Source: WHSW01 sp963846165
Lineage (GTDB): Bacteria > Actinomycetota > Thermoleophilia > Solirubrobacterales > 70-9
Reading direction: 5' to 3'
Assembly: GCA_963846165.1 (NCBI GenBank)
Contig: CAWJUU010000005.1
Location: 248,001-312,000 of the forward strand
DNA length: 64,000 bases
Positions 37,788 through 45,778 of this stretch are shown here, piece after piece (the first letter of the stretch is position 1; each line of letters begins with the position of its first letter). The translations under genes were made by a program, and so were the position numbers. The notes beneath the pieces were generated by a model. The model searched no databases, was not told the DNA's origin, and saw nothing but the letters and a program-made list of their open reading frames with translations.

Positions 37788-39002
37788 CTAGCGAAGCGAT
37801 CTGAAAGCGTCGCGGAGCTCGGTGGAGAAGAGCTCCGGCTGCTCCCAGGCCGCGAAGTGGCCGCCCTTGTCGGCCTCGTTGAAGTGGATGAGGTTGGGGT
37901 AGGCCTGCTCGGCCCAGCTCCGCGGCGCTTGATATTGCTCGCCCGGAAAGACGGTCACGGCAACCGGAATGGAGACGCCCTTGGCGTCGAAGAAGCCACC
38001 CTTGTATTCCCAGTAGAGACGCGACGCAGAAACCCCTGTGTTCGTCAGCCAATAGAGCGTGATGTTGTCGAGGATCTCATCACGCGTCAGTTCGCCGGCG
38101 GCGCTCGCGGTCCGGTCTAGAGCAGCGACCACCGTCGCGGCCGGCTGGCCGTCAGCATCATTGTGGTCGAGAAGCCAGGCGGCCAGGCCGACCGGTGAAT
38201 CCGCGATCCCATAGAGGGTTTGCGGGCGCGCCGCCATCATCTTCGCGTACTCGACCTGCTTGAACGTTCGGATCAGCCCCTCATAGGCGCGTCGTTCCTC
38301 GGCCGAGAGACCGGATGGCGGCGGGGCGCCGGCCAGGGAGGCCTCATTGACGTCAGCTGGAACGGTGGCGGGCATGTTGGTGTGGATGGCGAGCAATCCC
38401 GCAGGTGCCTGCAAGCCCATCTGGTCCACGACGAACGCACCCCAGTCGCCGCCTTGGGCAACGTAGCGGGTGTAGCCGAGGCGCTTCATCAGTTCCGCCC
38501 AGGCACGGCCCATGCGCTCGGGGCCCCAGCCGATGCTCGTCGGCTTCCCTGAGAACCCGTAGCCCGGCATCGACGGAATCACCACATCGAAGGCGTCCGC
38601 CGGACTCGCGCCATGTGCAGTCGGATCGGTCAGTCGATCGATGATCTTCAGCTGCTCGATGATCGAGCCGGGCCATCCATGATTGACGATGAGCGGCAAC
38701 GCGTCTTCATGCTCCGAACGAACGTGAATGAAGTGAATGTCGAGCCCATCGATCTCGGTGATGAACTGCGGTATGGCGTTCAGCTGCGCCTCGCACTTGC
38801 GCCAGTCGTACTCGGCTCCCCAATAGCGCGCGAGTTTCTGAATCGTCGCGAGCTGCACCCCTTGCGATTGATCTGCGACGGTTTCCTTCTCGGGCCACTG
38901 CGTGGCCGCGATGCGTCGACGGAGGTCGTCCAGCGCCTCCTCCGGAATGTCGACGTGGAAAGGGCGTAGCTCGGTGGCGGTGTCGACGGTGTTGCCGCTC
39001 AT
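37788..39002 (-). CDS. epoxide hydrolase (EHN-domain, alpha/beta hydrolase)
   Basis: 404 residues from ATG 39002, preceded by AAAGGAGGT. The N-terminal EHN cap (ELRPFHVDIPEEALDDLRRR, SQGVQLATIQKLARYWGAEY) leads into the alpha/beta hydrolase with oxyanion loop HGWPGS, then MPGYGFSGKP, nucleophile Asp186 in QGGDWGAFV and the C-terminal His in KGGHFAAWEQPE. It hydrolyses epoxides in related enzymes; the substrate here is not known. The gene behind it is a paralogue, so this is a tandem duplication. Confidence 0.88.
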   Translation of the reverse strand: MSGNTVDTATELRPFHVDIPEEALDDLRRRIAATQWPEKETVADQSQGVQLATIQKLARYWGAEYDWRKCEAQLNAIPQFITEIDGLDIHFIHVRSEHEDALPLIVNHGWPGSIIEQLKIIDRLTDPTAHGASPADAFDVVIPSMPGYGFSGKPTSIGWGPERMGRAWAELMKRLGYTRYVAQGGDWGAFVVDQMGLQAPAGLLAIHTNMPATVPADVNEASLAGAPPPSGLSAEERRAYEGLIRTFKQVEYAKMMAARPQTLYGIADSPVGLAAWLLDHNDADGQPAATVVAALDRTASAAGELTRDEILDNITLYWLTNTGVSASRLYWEYKGGFFDAKGVSIPVAVTVFPGEQYQAPRSWAEQAYPNLIHFNEADKGGHFAAWEQPELFSTELRDAFRSLR

Positions 39003-39013
39003 GATGACCTCCT

Positions 39014-40227
39014 TTAGCGCAGCGACCGGAACGCCGCGCGAACCTCGCTGGCAAACACATCGGGCTCCTCCCATGCCGCGAAGTGGCCGCCCTTGTCGGC
39101 CTCGTTGAAGTACGCGAGGTCGGGGTAGACCGCCTCGACCCAGCTGCGCGGGGAAGCCCAGATCTCGCCGGGGAACGTGGTGAAGCCGACCGGCACGGTG
39201 ACCGCCGGAGGAGGCTGGCCGCTCGCAAGCGATGCGGCCAGCGCTCGAGCGTCCTCCCAGTACGACCGGGCCGCCGACGCTGCGGTGCCGGTCAGCCAGT
39301 ACAGCGTGATGTTGTCGACGATGCTGACTCCCGTGTCAGGTTGCCCGTGGGCTTTCCGTCGACGAACGCGCCGGCGATCTTGTAGTAGCTGTCCGTGTCG
39401 TGATCGAGCAACCAGGCCGCCAGGGCGACCGGTGAATCCAGCAAGGCGTAACCGATCGTCTGCGGCCGCGTTGCCATCTCGAGGAAGTAGCCGAAGCCGT
39501 CTTCCCTGAACGACGCGACCGCCGCGGCCGCTGCGCGTTCTTGTTCGGATTCCTTGGGAAGTTGATCGCCGACCGCGAGCACCGCCGTGAGCAGGTTCAG
39601 GTGGTAGCCGACCAAACCCTCGACCGCCTGGCGACCCATCAGGTCCGTGACGAGGGCACCCACGTCGCCGCCCTGGGCGACGTAGCGGGTGTAGCCGAGG
39701 CGGCGCATCAGCTCCGCCCACGCGCGTCCGGTGCGGGCGGCGTCCCAACCGAGCTCGGTCGGCTCACCGGAGAACCCGTAACCGGGCAATGACGGCAGCA
39801 CCAGGTGGAACGCGTCCACGGCGTCGCCGCCGTGCGCGGTGGGGTCGGTGAGCGGGCCGACGGTCTCGAGCAGCTCGACGACCGAGCCGGGCCAGCCGTG
39901 CGTCATGATCAGCGGCAGCGCGTCCTCGTGCTGCGAGCGCACGTGGATGAAGTGGATCTCGACCCCGTCGATCTCGGTCGTGAACTGCGGCAGCGCGTTC
40001 AGCCTCGCCTCGCACGCGCGCCAGTCGTACTCCGTCTCCCAGAAGCTGGCGAGCGCCTGGGTCGTCGACAGTTGCACCCCCTGCGACCGATCGTTGACGA
40101 GCTCCCTGGAGGGCCAGCGCGTCGCGGCGATGCGTTGACGGAGGTCGTCTAGATCCTCTTCCGGAACCTCAACGTGGAAGGGACGGATCTCTGTGGCGCC
40201 CGACGTCTTATCGGTCGTGACTGACAT
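39014..40227 (-). CDS. epoxide hydrolase paralogue, one frameshift
   Basis: About 400 residues, starting MSVTTDKTSGATEIRPFHVE. It is a paralogue of the next gene downstream: same EHN cap, HGWPGS, PGYGFSGEP, Asp nucleophile in QGGDVGALV (Trp after Asp replaced by Val) and the C-terminal GGHFAAWEEPD. The frame changes near 39335, where NLTRES is followed by VDNITLYWLTGTA in the next frame. The gap to the paralogue is 11 bp, in one operon. The region upstream (40228-40520) has no gene that I can support. Confidence 0.82.
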
Positions 40228-40521
40228 GTGGGTCCTCCTTCGTTTCCCTTGTTGGCAACACGAAGCCTGGTCGTCCCGTCTGCCGAGCGGCTCGTGAACG
40301 TGTCGGTGAACGTCGCAGGGAGGTTCGGCGCGCCGGAGACGGAGAGGGGCCGTCCGGGGTGGGCGGGCTGGTGGAAGCGGTCGCGAGAATCCCCTTTCAC
40401 GGGACGGTTATGGCTTCCCCAACCCGACCCGACTCTATACGGCATCCGCAGCGGACGCAAGCCCAGGATTGGCGAGGGTCACAACGGAACAGCCTCAGAC
40501 CATGGGCCCTTTTGCCCATAG

Positions 40522-40545
40522 GAAAACCCCGCCGGAGCGGGGCTT
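40522..40545 (-). terminator. rho-independent terminator of rnpB
   Basis: On the minus strand AAGCCCCGCTCCGGCGGGGTTTTCC: a 6-bp GC stem (GCCCCGC/GCGGGG) followed by TTTT, right after the 3' end of the RNase P RNA. The 290 bp between here and the epoxide hydrolase start at 40227 shows no gene. Confidence 0.85.
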
Positions 40546-40548
40546 TCC

Positions 40549-40907
40549 CGTAGCTGGCCTGTAAGCCGGATTCTGTCGAGTGCAGCCATCCGTCTCGCCG
40601 GTCCTAGGTACCGGCGGGGCTTTCGCCCTGCGGCCCACCTGGATCTCGCCGGGCCGGGTCGTCGATCCTGCTTGGCCTTGCACCGGGCGGGGTTTGCCTG
40701 GCCGCCGCGTCACCGCGACGCCGGTGCGCTCTTACCGCACCATTTCACCCTTGCCTGTGCGCACCTCACGTGTTGGTGCGCCATCGGCGGTGTGTTTCTG
40801 TGGCACTTTCCCGCGGGTTTCCCCGGGTGGGCGTTACCCACCGCCCGCGCCCTTTGGTGTCCGGACTTTCCTCGAGGGATTCAACCTCCCGCGACTGCAT
40901 AGCCAGC
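40549..40907 (-). ncRNA. rnpB: RNase P RNA
   Basis: Catalytic RNA that cuts the 5' leader from pre-tRNA. Read on the minus strand, the 5' region GGCTGGCTATGCAGTCGCGG is followed by the universal CRI block GAGGAAAGTCCGG (CUCGAGGAAAGUCCGGACACC), and the 3' end by ACAGAATCCGGCTTACAGGC (CRV region pairing back to the start as P1). The length of about 360 nt suits bacterial type A. The promoter and terminator on either side fit these ends. Ends are good to a few bases. Confidence 0.95.
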
Positions 40908-40913
40908 CCCCTG

Positions 40914-40941
40914 AGTGTACGAAGGACGCAGCGGGAGTCAA
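40914..40941 (-). promoter_or_regulatory. sigma-70-type promoter of rnpB
   Basis: -35 TTGACT (40941-40936), 16-bp spacer, -10 TACACT (40919-40914), read on the minus strand. The expected start about 7 bp later is position 40907, the first base of the GGGGCTGG-type 5' end of the RNase P RNA. Confidence 0.75.
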
Positions 40942-40999
40942 GGCGCGCACCGCAGCTTGCGTAGTTGGTTGCGGCGGGCGGTTCCGCGGAACCGCGGCG

Positions 41000-41230
41000 T
41001 CAGCTGAGCTCGGAGCCGCAGGACTCGCAGCCTGCGGCGGCGCGCATCCGCCCGCCGCAGACGGGGCACCCGGCGCGGCCGGCGCCGGTGAGGTCCTCCC
41101 AGACGCCGAGGATCGAGTCCTCGAGGGAAACCCCACCGGGCTCGGGCGTGAACAGCCGGGGCGCCGGGCGCTCCGCCGCGGGCGGATCCGTGACGGGAGC
41201 CGGACGCTCGCTTGTCGCCAGCGCACTCAC
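41000..41230 (-). CDS. small zinc-ribbon protein
   Basis: 76 residues. A Pro/Ala-rich, disordered N-half and a helix (VSLEDSILGVWEDL) precede a four-Cys ribbon: GCPVCGGRM then GCESCGSEL, spaced CxxC-x10-CxxC. It begins one base after the lexA stop region and is surely co-transcribed with lexA. A perfect 16-bp palindrome (40979-40994, CGGTTCCGCGGAACCG) follows its stop and may be the terminator. Function unknown. Confidence 0.7.
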   Translation of the reverse strand: MSALATSERPAPVTDPPAAERPAPRLFTPEPGGVSLEDSILGVWEDLTGAGRAGCPVCGGRMRAAAGCESCGSELS

Positions 41231-41231
41231 G

Positions 41232-41840
41232 TCAGACCTTGCGGAAGACCCCGACCACGCGGCCGAGGAGCTGGGCGTCCTTGGTCCGGATGGGCTTGTA
41301 GGCCTTGTTGGCGGGCTCGAGGCGCACCCGGTCCTTCTCGCGGTAAAAGCTCTTCACCGTCGCCTCGTCGTCGATCAGGGCGACGACGATCTCCCCATCG
41401 TCGGCGACCTCGATCGGCCGGACGACGACGAAGTCGCCCTCGAGGATCCCGGCGCCGATCATCGAGTCGCCCTTGACCCGGAGGATGTAGTCGCCGGTCT
41501 CACCGCCGATAACGTCGGGGATCTCGAGGTACTCCTCGATGTTCTGCTCGGCGAGGATCGGCTCACCGGCTGCGACCTGGCCGACGAGCGGCAGGCCCGG
41601 GCCGCGGATCGCCTTCTTCGCCTTGTCGACGAGCAGCTCGATCGCGCGCGGCTTGGTCGGGTCGCGGCGCAGCAGGCCGATCTTCTCGAGGTTCGCCAGG
41701 TGCGCGTGCACGGTCGACGACGAGTGCAGTCCGACCGCCTTGCCGATCTCCCGCACGGTCGGCGGATAACCGGTCTTGGCCGCGTACTTGCGGATGAAGT
41801 CGAAGATCTCCTTCTGCCGCTTTGTCATGTCTACCGCCAC
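41232..41840 (-). CDS. lexA: LexA repressor
   Basis: SOS repressor; in damage it cleaves itself under RecA. 202 residues from the GTG at 41840, behind AAGGAG; ATG 41828 (four codons later) has no Shine-Dalgarno. N-terminal winged helix: YPPTVREIGKAVGLHSSSTV with HAHLANLEK. S24 peptidase: cleavage site A91-G92 (VAAGEP), Ser126 (VKGDSMIGAG) and Lys163 (EATVKSFYR). A LexA box lies 44 bp upstream for self-control, and another controls the radical SAM gene at 19.2 kb. Confidence 0.96.
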   Translation of the reverse strand: MAVDMTKRQKEIFDFIRKYAAKTGYPPTVREIGKAVGLHSSSTVHAHLANLEKIGLLRRDPTKPRAIELLVDKAKKAIRGPGLPLVGQVAAGEPILAEQNIEEYLEIPDVIGGETGDYILRVKGDSMIGAGILEGDFVVVRPIEVADDGEIVVALIDDEATVKSFYREKDRVRLEPANKAYKPIRTKDAQLLGRVVGVFRKV

Positions 41841-41883
41841 GTCGCTCCTTCTCTCAGACTGCGGGCGAACCGCCTCGGGGACC

Positions 41884-41897
41884 AGAACACATGTTCG
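41884..41897. promoter_or_regulatory. LexA box in front of lexA
   Basis: AGAACACATGTTCG matches CGAACRNRYGTTYG except for the first base; the core GAACACATGTTC (41885-41896) is identical to that before the radical SAM gene at 19228-19239. It is 44 bp before the lexA start, which fits autorepression. Confidence 0.88.
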
Positions 41898-41986
41898 GAT
41901 AGTACGCCCCCCTGCGGACGGATGCAAGCCGGCCGGCCCAACCGCGGGCAAGGCGCCCGCTCCGTCTAGAATCGCTCGGCCCTCAA

Positions 41987-42073
<87 letters not shown>

Positions 42074-42137
42074 CTGAACCGGCATCCCGGATGGGCCGCG
42101 GTTGCCGTGCGGCCGATCCGGAATGTGTTGGTTCACG

Positions 42138-43511
42138 TCACCGGCACTTCACCGGCTCGAAGTAGTGCTTGTCGAGCCAGTGGGCAACGTGCCTGCCGAT
42201 CCCTGCACCCTGAACATCGGCCGCACGGAAGTGGATGCCCTGATACACGCGTGCGTCGATGGTGTCGTCGACCACGTCTGTGAAGCGCTTGTAGGTGCGC
42301 GTCACGTCGGCCACGCCCGGGGCGATCCTGACGACGCTGAACGGGATCTTCCGGCCGAAGAAGGCCTTGGCGGTGTGCATGTACGAACTCGTCGCGCAGT
42401 TGTACCCCGAGGAATGGTCCGGATACGGGGGAGTCGCGATGAGCGGCGTCCAATCTGAATCCCCGACGGTCCTGGGATTGCTGTCATCGTCGCCCTCGTG
42501 GATCGCGGTGATCGGCCGCCAGAAGCTCCAGAACGCCTTGTCATCCCAGCAGTTGATGACCGCGTCTGCGCCGGCCATGTTCAGCATCGCGAACAGCCGG
42601 GCTTCCTCGGCGAGCGTCAGCCCTTCGGCCTCGGAGATCGCTCGGAAGGTCCGGTTGAACAGCTCCACCGGATTGACGGTGTAGAACTGGGCGACGGCCT
42701 CCTGCTCGGCGGAGCGCGGACTGCCCAACGTCGGGCCCCCGAGCTCCTTCACCTCGTTGTATTCCCGCGCATAGGCGCGGCTCGTGAGCGCGCGCGGCCC
42801 GTTCGTTCGGAACTGCGATGGGCTCCGGAGGAGAAACGGCTCGACCCTGGCCACCCATGCGAACGGGTCGTTGACGAGCCCTGGCGGGGTCGGACGCCAC
42901 TGACCGGGGTCGTCGCCGACCGTGAACGAGAACGGCACGTATCGCCCGTCGGTCGCTCTCGCATCGAGCATCGCCGCTGCGGCGGCGGCTCCGGCGGCTA
43001 CCCCACCCGCCTTCGCGGCACCGTCGGGGATCTCTGCGAGCGCGTCGGCATAGAGGGCGTCGAGCCGATCGCGGACCACCTGAGGCAGCGGCGGCACGGG
43101 CCCGATTCCGAGCCCGACGAGCACGTCGTGCGCGGCGGTAGCGACGGCGGCCTCCTGCGACGCTGACCGAGACGCGGGTGGAAGGCCGGTGAGATACGGC
43201 CGATGCCCGCGGTCGATCGAGTTGACGGCGTCATAGACGGCTCCCTGCACCATCGCGAGGTGCAGCTCCGAGACCGGTGGCGTCTGACCGGCGCCGGGAA
43301 TCGGCGCGGTGGTTGCGTTGATCAGCGCGTTCGCGGCGTGGAGATTCCACTCTCGCACCGTGTCGGAGCTCTGCACCGGTGCCGCCGCGCGAGCGCCTGC
43401 AAGCGGTGTTGCGGCGAGCGCGATCAACGCTACGAGAGCGGCAAGCACACCGCCTCGAAATGCCCGCTTGCCAGGGCCTTGTCGGAGGTGCACCCCGTGT
43501 GAGCGCCTCAT
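42138..43511 (-). CDS. exported vanadium haloperoxidase / PAP2-like protein
   Basis: 457 residues. Signal peptide residues 18-43 (AFRGGVLAALVALIALAA...). The PAP2/vanadium haloperoxidase pocket is recognisable: K325 and R332 (DKAFWSFWRPITAIH), P-P-Y-P-D-H-S-S-G-Y (361-370; the usual H after SG is Tyr370), and R421/H427 (ARVYQGIHFRAADVQGAG). Lys, both Arg and the vanadate His are kept; the acid-base His is not at the standard place, though His366 is close by. It may be a haloperoxidase or an acid phosphatase. A SARP-type operator lies 90 bp upstream. Confidence 0.82.
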   Translation of the reverse strand: MRRSHGVHLRQGPGKRAFRGGVLAALVALIALAATPLAGARAAAPVQSSDTVREWNLHAANALINATTAPIPGAGQTPPVSELHLAMVQGAVYDAVNSIDRGHRPYLTGLPPASRSASQEAAVATAAHDVLVGLGIGPVPPLPQVVRDRLDALYADALAEIPDGAAKAGGVAAGAAAAAAMLDARATDGRYVPFSFTVGDDPGQWRPTPPGLVNDPFAWVARVEPFLLRSPSQFRTNGPRALTSRAYAREYNEVKELGGPTLGSPRSAEQEAVAQFYTVNPVELFNRTFRAISEAEGLTLAEEARLFAMLNMAGADAVINCWDDKAFWSFWRPITAIHEGDDDSNPRTVGDSDWTPLIATPPYPDHSSGYNCATSSYMHTAKAFFGRKIPFSVVRIAPGVADVTRTYKRFTDVVDDTIDARVYQGIHFRAADVQGAGIGRHVAHWLDKHYFEPVKCR

Positions 43512-43515
43512 AATG

Positions 43516-43680
43516 GGTCTCCCTTGGTAGTGGCCCGAAACCTGGTCTCCCGCGAGGCGAGGCTCCGGTGCAGTGGTCAGCCCGAAGGCTCCGACACCGC
43601 GGTATACGCCGGGTCGAGTGACGGTCTACTCGCGGACACCGCGCTCGAGCTCGCCCGAGGAGCGCCGGCCCCTGTCCTTT
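43516..43680. repeat. intergenic repeat copy 1 (promoter region of the haloperoxidase-like gene)
   Basis: About 150 bp align with 44765-44908 in front of the xylanase gene, sharing GTGGCCCGAAACC, GAGGCGAGGCTCCGGTG and AGTGGTCAGCCCG in the same order, then the heptamer repeats. It fills the space between the xylanase stop and the haloperoxidase-like start. Confidence 0.75.
43601..43629 (-). promoter_or_regulatory. SARP-type heptamer repeats before the haloperoxidase-like gene
   Basis: Plus-strand heptamers GGTATAC (43601), GGTCGAG (43612), GGTCTAC (43623) are spaced exactly 11 bp start to start. Read toward the gene they are GTAGACC, CTCGACC, GTATACC with 4-bp spacers. SARP regulators bind heptamer direct repeats with one-turn spacing next to the -10 region. 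Confidence 0.75.
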
Positions 43681-43694
43681 CGTTCCGCGGCCGT

Positions 43695-44756
43695 CTAGCG
43701 CAGCGCCGCGATCAACGCATCCCAGGCCGGCTTCGGCTGATACTCGGTGTCGAATGGCAGCGGGCTGGTGCCGGCCAGCCAGGTGTGGTTGTCGCTCAGA
43801 CCCCACACCGTCAGCTTGCGACAGGCCCGCACCCTCTGACAGGCCTCGGCCAGGGCACCATAGATTGCGGCCTGGTGGGCGAGCAATTGCGGAGTTACCG
43901 CAGCCCCCTGCGGCAGGGCGACATCGAGCTCGGTGATCTCGAGCTCGAGGCCGAGGCCGGCGAAACGGCGCATGTTCGCGACCAGATCGGCGATCGAGGG
44001 CACCGGGGCGTTGATGTCCATGTGACCCTGGATGCCGAGTCGATCGACGGGAACGCCTCGTCGCCTGAGATCGCGCAGCATCCGATAGACCCCATCTGAC
44101 TTCGCGTTCTGGCCCTCGATCTCAAAGTCGTTGTAGACGAGCTCGGCCTCGGGATCGGCCCGATGGGCGAACCTGAACGCCTTGGCGATGTAGGCGCTGC
44201 CGATGACCCGCGGAAAGAGCCAGTCGTCGCGCAGCGTTCCGTCGGCCTCGACCGCCTCGTTAACGACATCCCAGGTCCCGATCCGGCCCTGATAGTGGCT
44301 GACGACGCGCCGGATGTGGCGGCGCATCGTCTCGGTCAGGCCCTGCCGCGTCCAGCTCGGCTTGCCCGTCTGATTGAGGCCGGAGGCCGTGAGCTCGGGG
44401 TCGCGCGACCAGACCCAGCGCGGCATCTGCCAGTGCCAGACGAGGGCGTGCCCGCGAAACTCGGCACCGTGGCGGTTAGCAAAGCGCAGCATGCGGTCGG
44501 CATGGGAGAAATCAAAGCTTCCGGGCTCGGGCTCGACGATCTCCCACTTGAGCTCATTGCCGGGGCTGAGCGAGTCAAAGTGACGTCGAAAGAGGCGCCG
44601 CGAGCCCGGGTCGGTAAACGAACCGGCCTCGGCGCCGAAGGCCGACATCTCGGCCCCGAGCGCGACCCGGTGACCGTCCGGCTGCGATCCCGAGGCGGCG
44701 CCGGCCGGCGCGAGCATCAGGGCGAGCAGGGCCGCGAGGGCGGGGTGAGCCCTCAT
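43695..44756 (-). CDS. exported GH10 endo-1,4-beta-xylanase
   Basis: Cuts internal beta-1,4 bonds of xylan. 353 residues; signal peptide 1-22 (PALAALLALMLAPAGAASG). A complete GH10 barrel: FDSLSPGNELKWEIVEPEPG, GHALVWHWQMPRWV, acid-base Glu167 in TWDVVNEAVE, and nucleophile Glu276 in LELEITELDVALP, then VWGLSDNHTWL and QPKPAWDALIAAL. No carbohydrate-binding module. A SARP-type operator lies 91 bp upstream, in an intergenic region repeated before the haloperoxidase-like gene. Confidence 0.94.
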   Translation of the reverse strand: MRAHPALAALLALMLAPAGAASGSQPDGHRVALGAEMSAFGAEAGSFTDPGSRRLFRRHFDSLSPGNELKWEIVEPEPGSFDFSHADRMLRFANRHGAEFRGHALVWHWQMPRWVWSRDPELTASGLNQTGKPSWTRQGLTETMRRHIRRVVSHYQGRIGTWDVVNEAVEADGTLRDDWLFPRVIGSAYIAKAFRFAHRADPEAELVYNDFEIEGQNAKSDGVYRMLRDLRRRGVPVDRLGIQGHMDINAPVPSIADLVANMRRFAGLGLELEITELDVALPQGAAVTPQLLAHQAAIYGALAEACQRVRACRKLTVWGLSDNHTWLAGTSPLPFDTEYQPKPAWDALIAALR

Positions 44757-44764
44757 CGTGGGCC

Positions 44765-44908
44765 TCCCTAGGTCGTGGCCCGAAACCCGGCCTCCGATGA
44801 GGCGAGGCTCCGGTGCCAGTGGTCAGCCCGGACGCTCCGGCAGGGCAGTAGACGCCCGGTCGACTGGCGGTCGACTCTCGGTCTACGCGGGCGCCGCGGT
44901 CGAGCTCG
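44765..44908. repeat. intergenic repeat copy 2 (promoter region of the xylanase gene)
   Basis: Second copy of the region described at 43516-43680. It joins the xylanase start to the stop of the truncated regulator copy, in the same layout as the third operator region (46680-46740) joins the choice-of-anchor-type gene to the stop of the full regulator gene. Confidence 0.75.
44847..44886 (-). promoter_or_regulatory. SARP-type heptamer repeats before the xylanase gene (four copies)
   Basis: Plus-strand heptamers AGTAGAC (44847), GGTCGAC (44858), GGTCGAC (44869), GGTCTAC (44880): four in a row, each exactly 11 bp apart. Read toward the gene: GTAGACC, GTCGACC, GTCGACC, GTCTACT. Confidence 0.8.
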
Positions 44909-45090
44909 CTAGTCCGAGGGGCAGACCGGCCGGTAGTCCTGATCGGGCGCGACCTCGCCCCAGTGCCCAGCCGTCACCTCGCCGCCGGCGACGGTGCAGG
45001 CGCTTTGTGCCCAGGCCTCGGGATCGACCTCCCAGCGGAGCGCGCGGCCGTTATCGGACGAGCTAGCGACCTGCGAACAGGCGCCGGAAT
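44909..45090 (-). pseudogene. truncated second copy of the SARP/WD40 regulator C-terminus
   Basis: About 50 codons ending at TAG 44909 translate as ALRWEVDPEAWAQSACTVAG, GEVTAGHWGEVAPDQDYRPV and CPSD. The last residues of the large regulator read AIRFEVDLEAWVQHACAVAG, GDLTPEQWDAVVPEQDYRSV and CPAG. Upstream (higher coordinate) an RLFA match continues in another frame to about 45090, then similarity ends. So this is the 3' tail of a lost paralogue of the regulator. The 170 bp between here and 45259 show no gene. Confidence 0.8.
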
Positions 45091-45259
45091 CGCTGTTGAA
45101 ATCGTTGAAACGCCGAGTCGAGCACGGCGTCTACCGCGTCTCCGCCGCGGTGCCTAGCGAGCCAGCGAACTTGATTTTCCTTCGGTCAATCACCGGCCCG
45201 GCCGAGGCAGTGACAGAGGACGGAGACAGCGACTCCCGGCGCTGACACCGGCCGTCGTC

Positions 45260-45715
45260 CTAGCGGAGCCTGAGTCGCTTCGACTTCCCCGCGCTGGAGG
45301 CGACCTGGTCGCCGTTGCTCTTGGTGATCCTCTTCTCCGTTGCCTTGACGAAGAACCGGCGCTCGCTCAACCCGGGCCATTTGATCTTGTACTTACCACG
45401 GTCATTGGTCCGATCGGAGCCTTCCCTCACCTTCCCTCCGTTGATGGAATACAGAACAACCCTGCGCCCCTTCTGACAGCCCTTCCTCGCCTTCACCTGG
45501 CCCCAGAACGCGCCGAGCCCGCACCCCCGATGGGCGATCCCCGCGGGCAACGCCGCCCCGCGTCGGGCCACAGCCGCTCTGCATGGCGCGCCTTCTCCAT
45601 GGCGCTGGAGCGTCACCGAGGTCTTGACCTCGGTCCTTTCCTTAGCCACGGCAACGGCCGCATCAAGGCCGGCGACCGCGACGATCGCGGCGATGAGAAC
45701 GAATGGCTTCTTCAT
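45260..45715 (-). CDS. small exported protein
   Basis: 151 residues; signal peptide 1-24 (PFVLIAAIVAVAGLDAAVAVA). The mature part looks like a beta-sandwich repeat found in exported Thermoleophilia proteins: FWGQVKARKGCQKGRRVVLY and RTNDRGKYKIKWPG, with paired Cys (CGLG/CQKG). A middle stretch (GEGAPCRAAVARRGAALPAG) is odd in composition and may contain an indel. Its gene begins 63 bp after the choice-of-anchor-type gene and may be co-transcribed. No enzyme motif is seen. Confidence 0.65.
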   Translation of the reverse strand: MKKPFVLIAAIVAVAGLDAAVAVAKERTEVKTSVTLQRHGEGAPCRAAVARRGAALPAGIAHRGCGLGAFWGQVKARKGCQKGRRVVLYSINGGKVREGSDRTNDRGKYKIKWPGLSERRFFVKATEKRITKSNGDQVASSAGKSKRLRLR

Positions 45716-45778
45716 GGCTCCTCGTTGCTCGAGGTTGGCGCGCCCGATCGTGCCGGGCGTTGGTCTTCTTGCCGGCGC

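Noticed and set aside
40979..40994. 16-bp palindrome CGGTTCCGCGGAACCG as a regulator site for rnpB
   Set aside because: It lies directly after the stop of the zinc-ribbon gene and upstream of the rnpB -35, so a terminator for the lexA unit is simpler.
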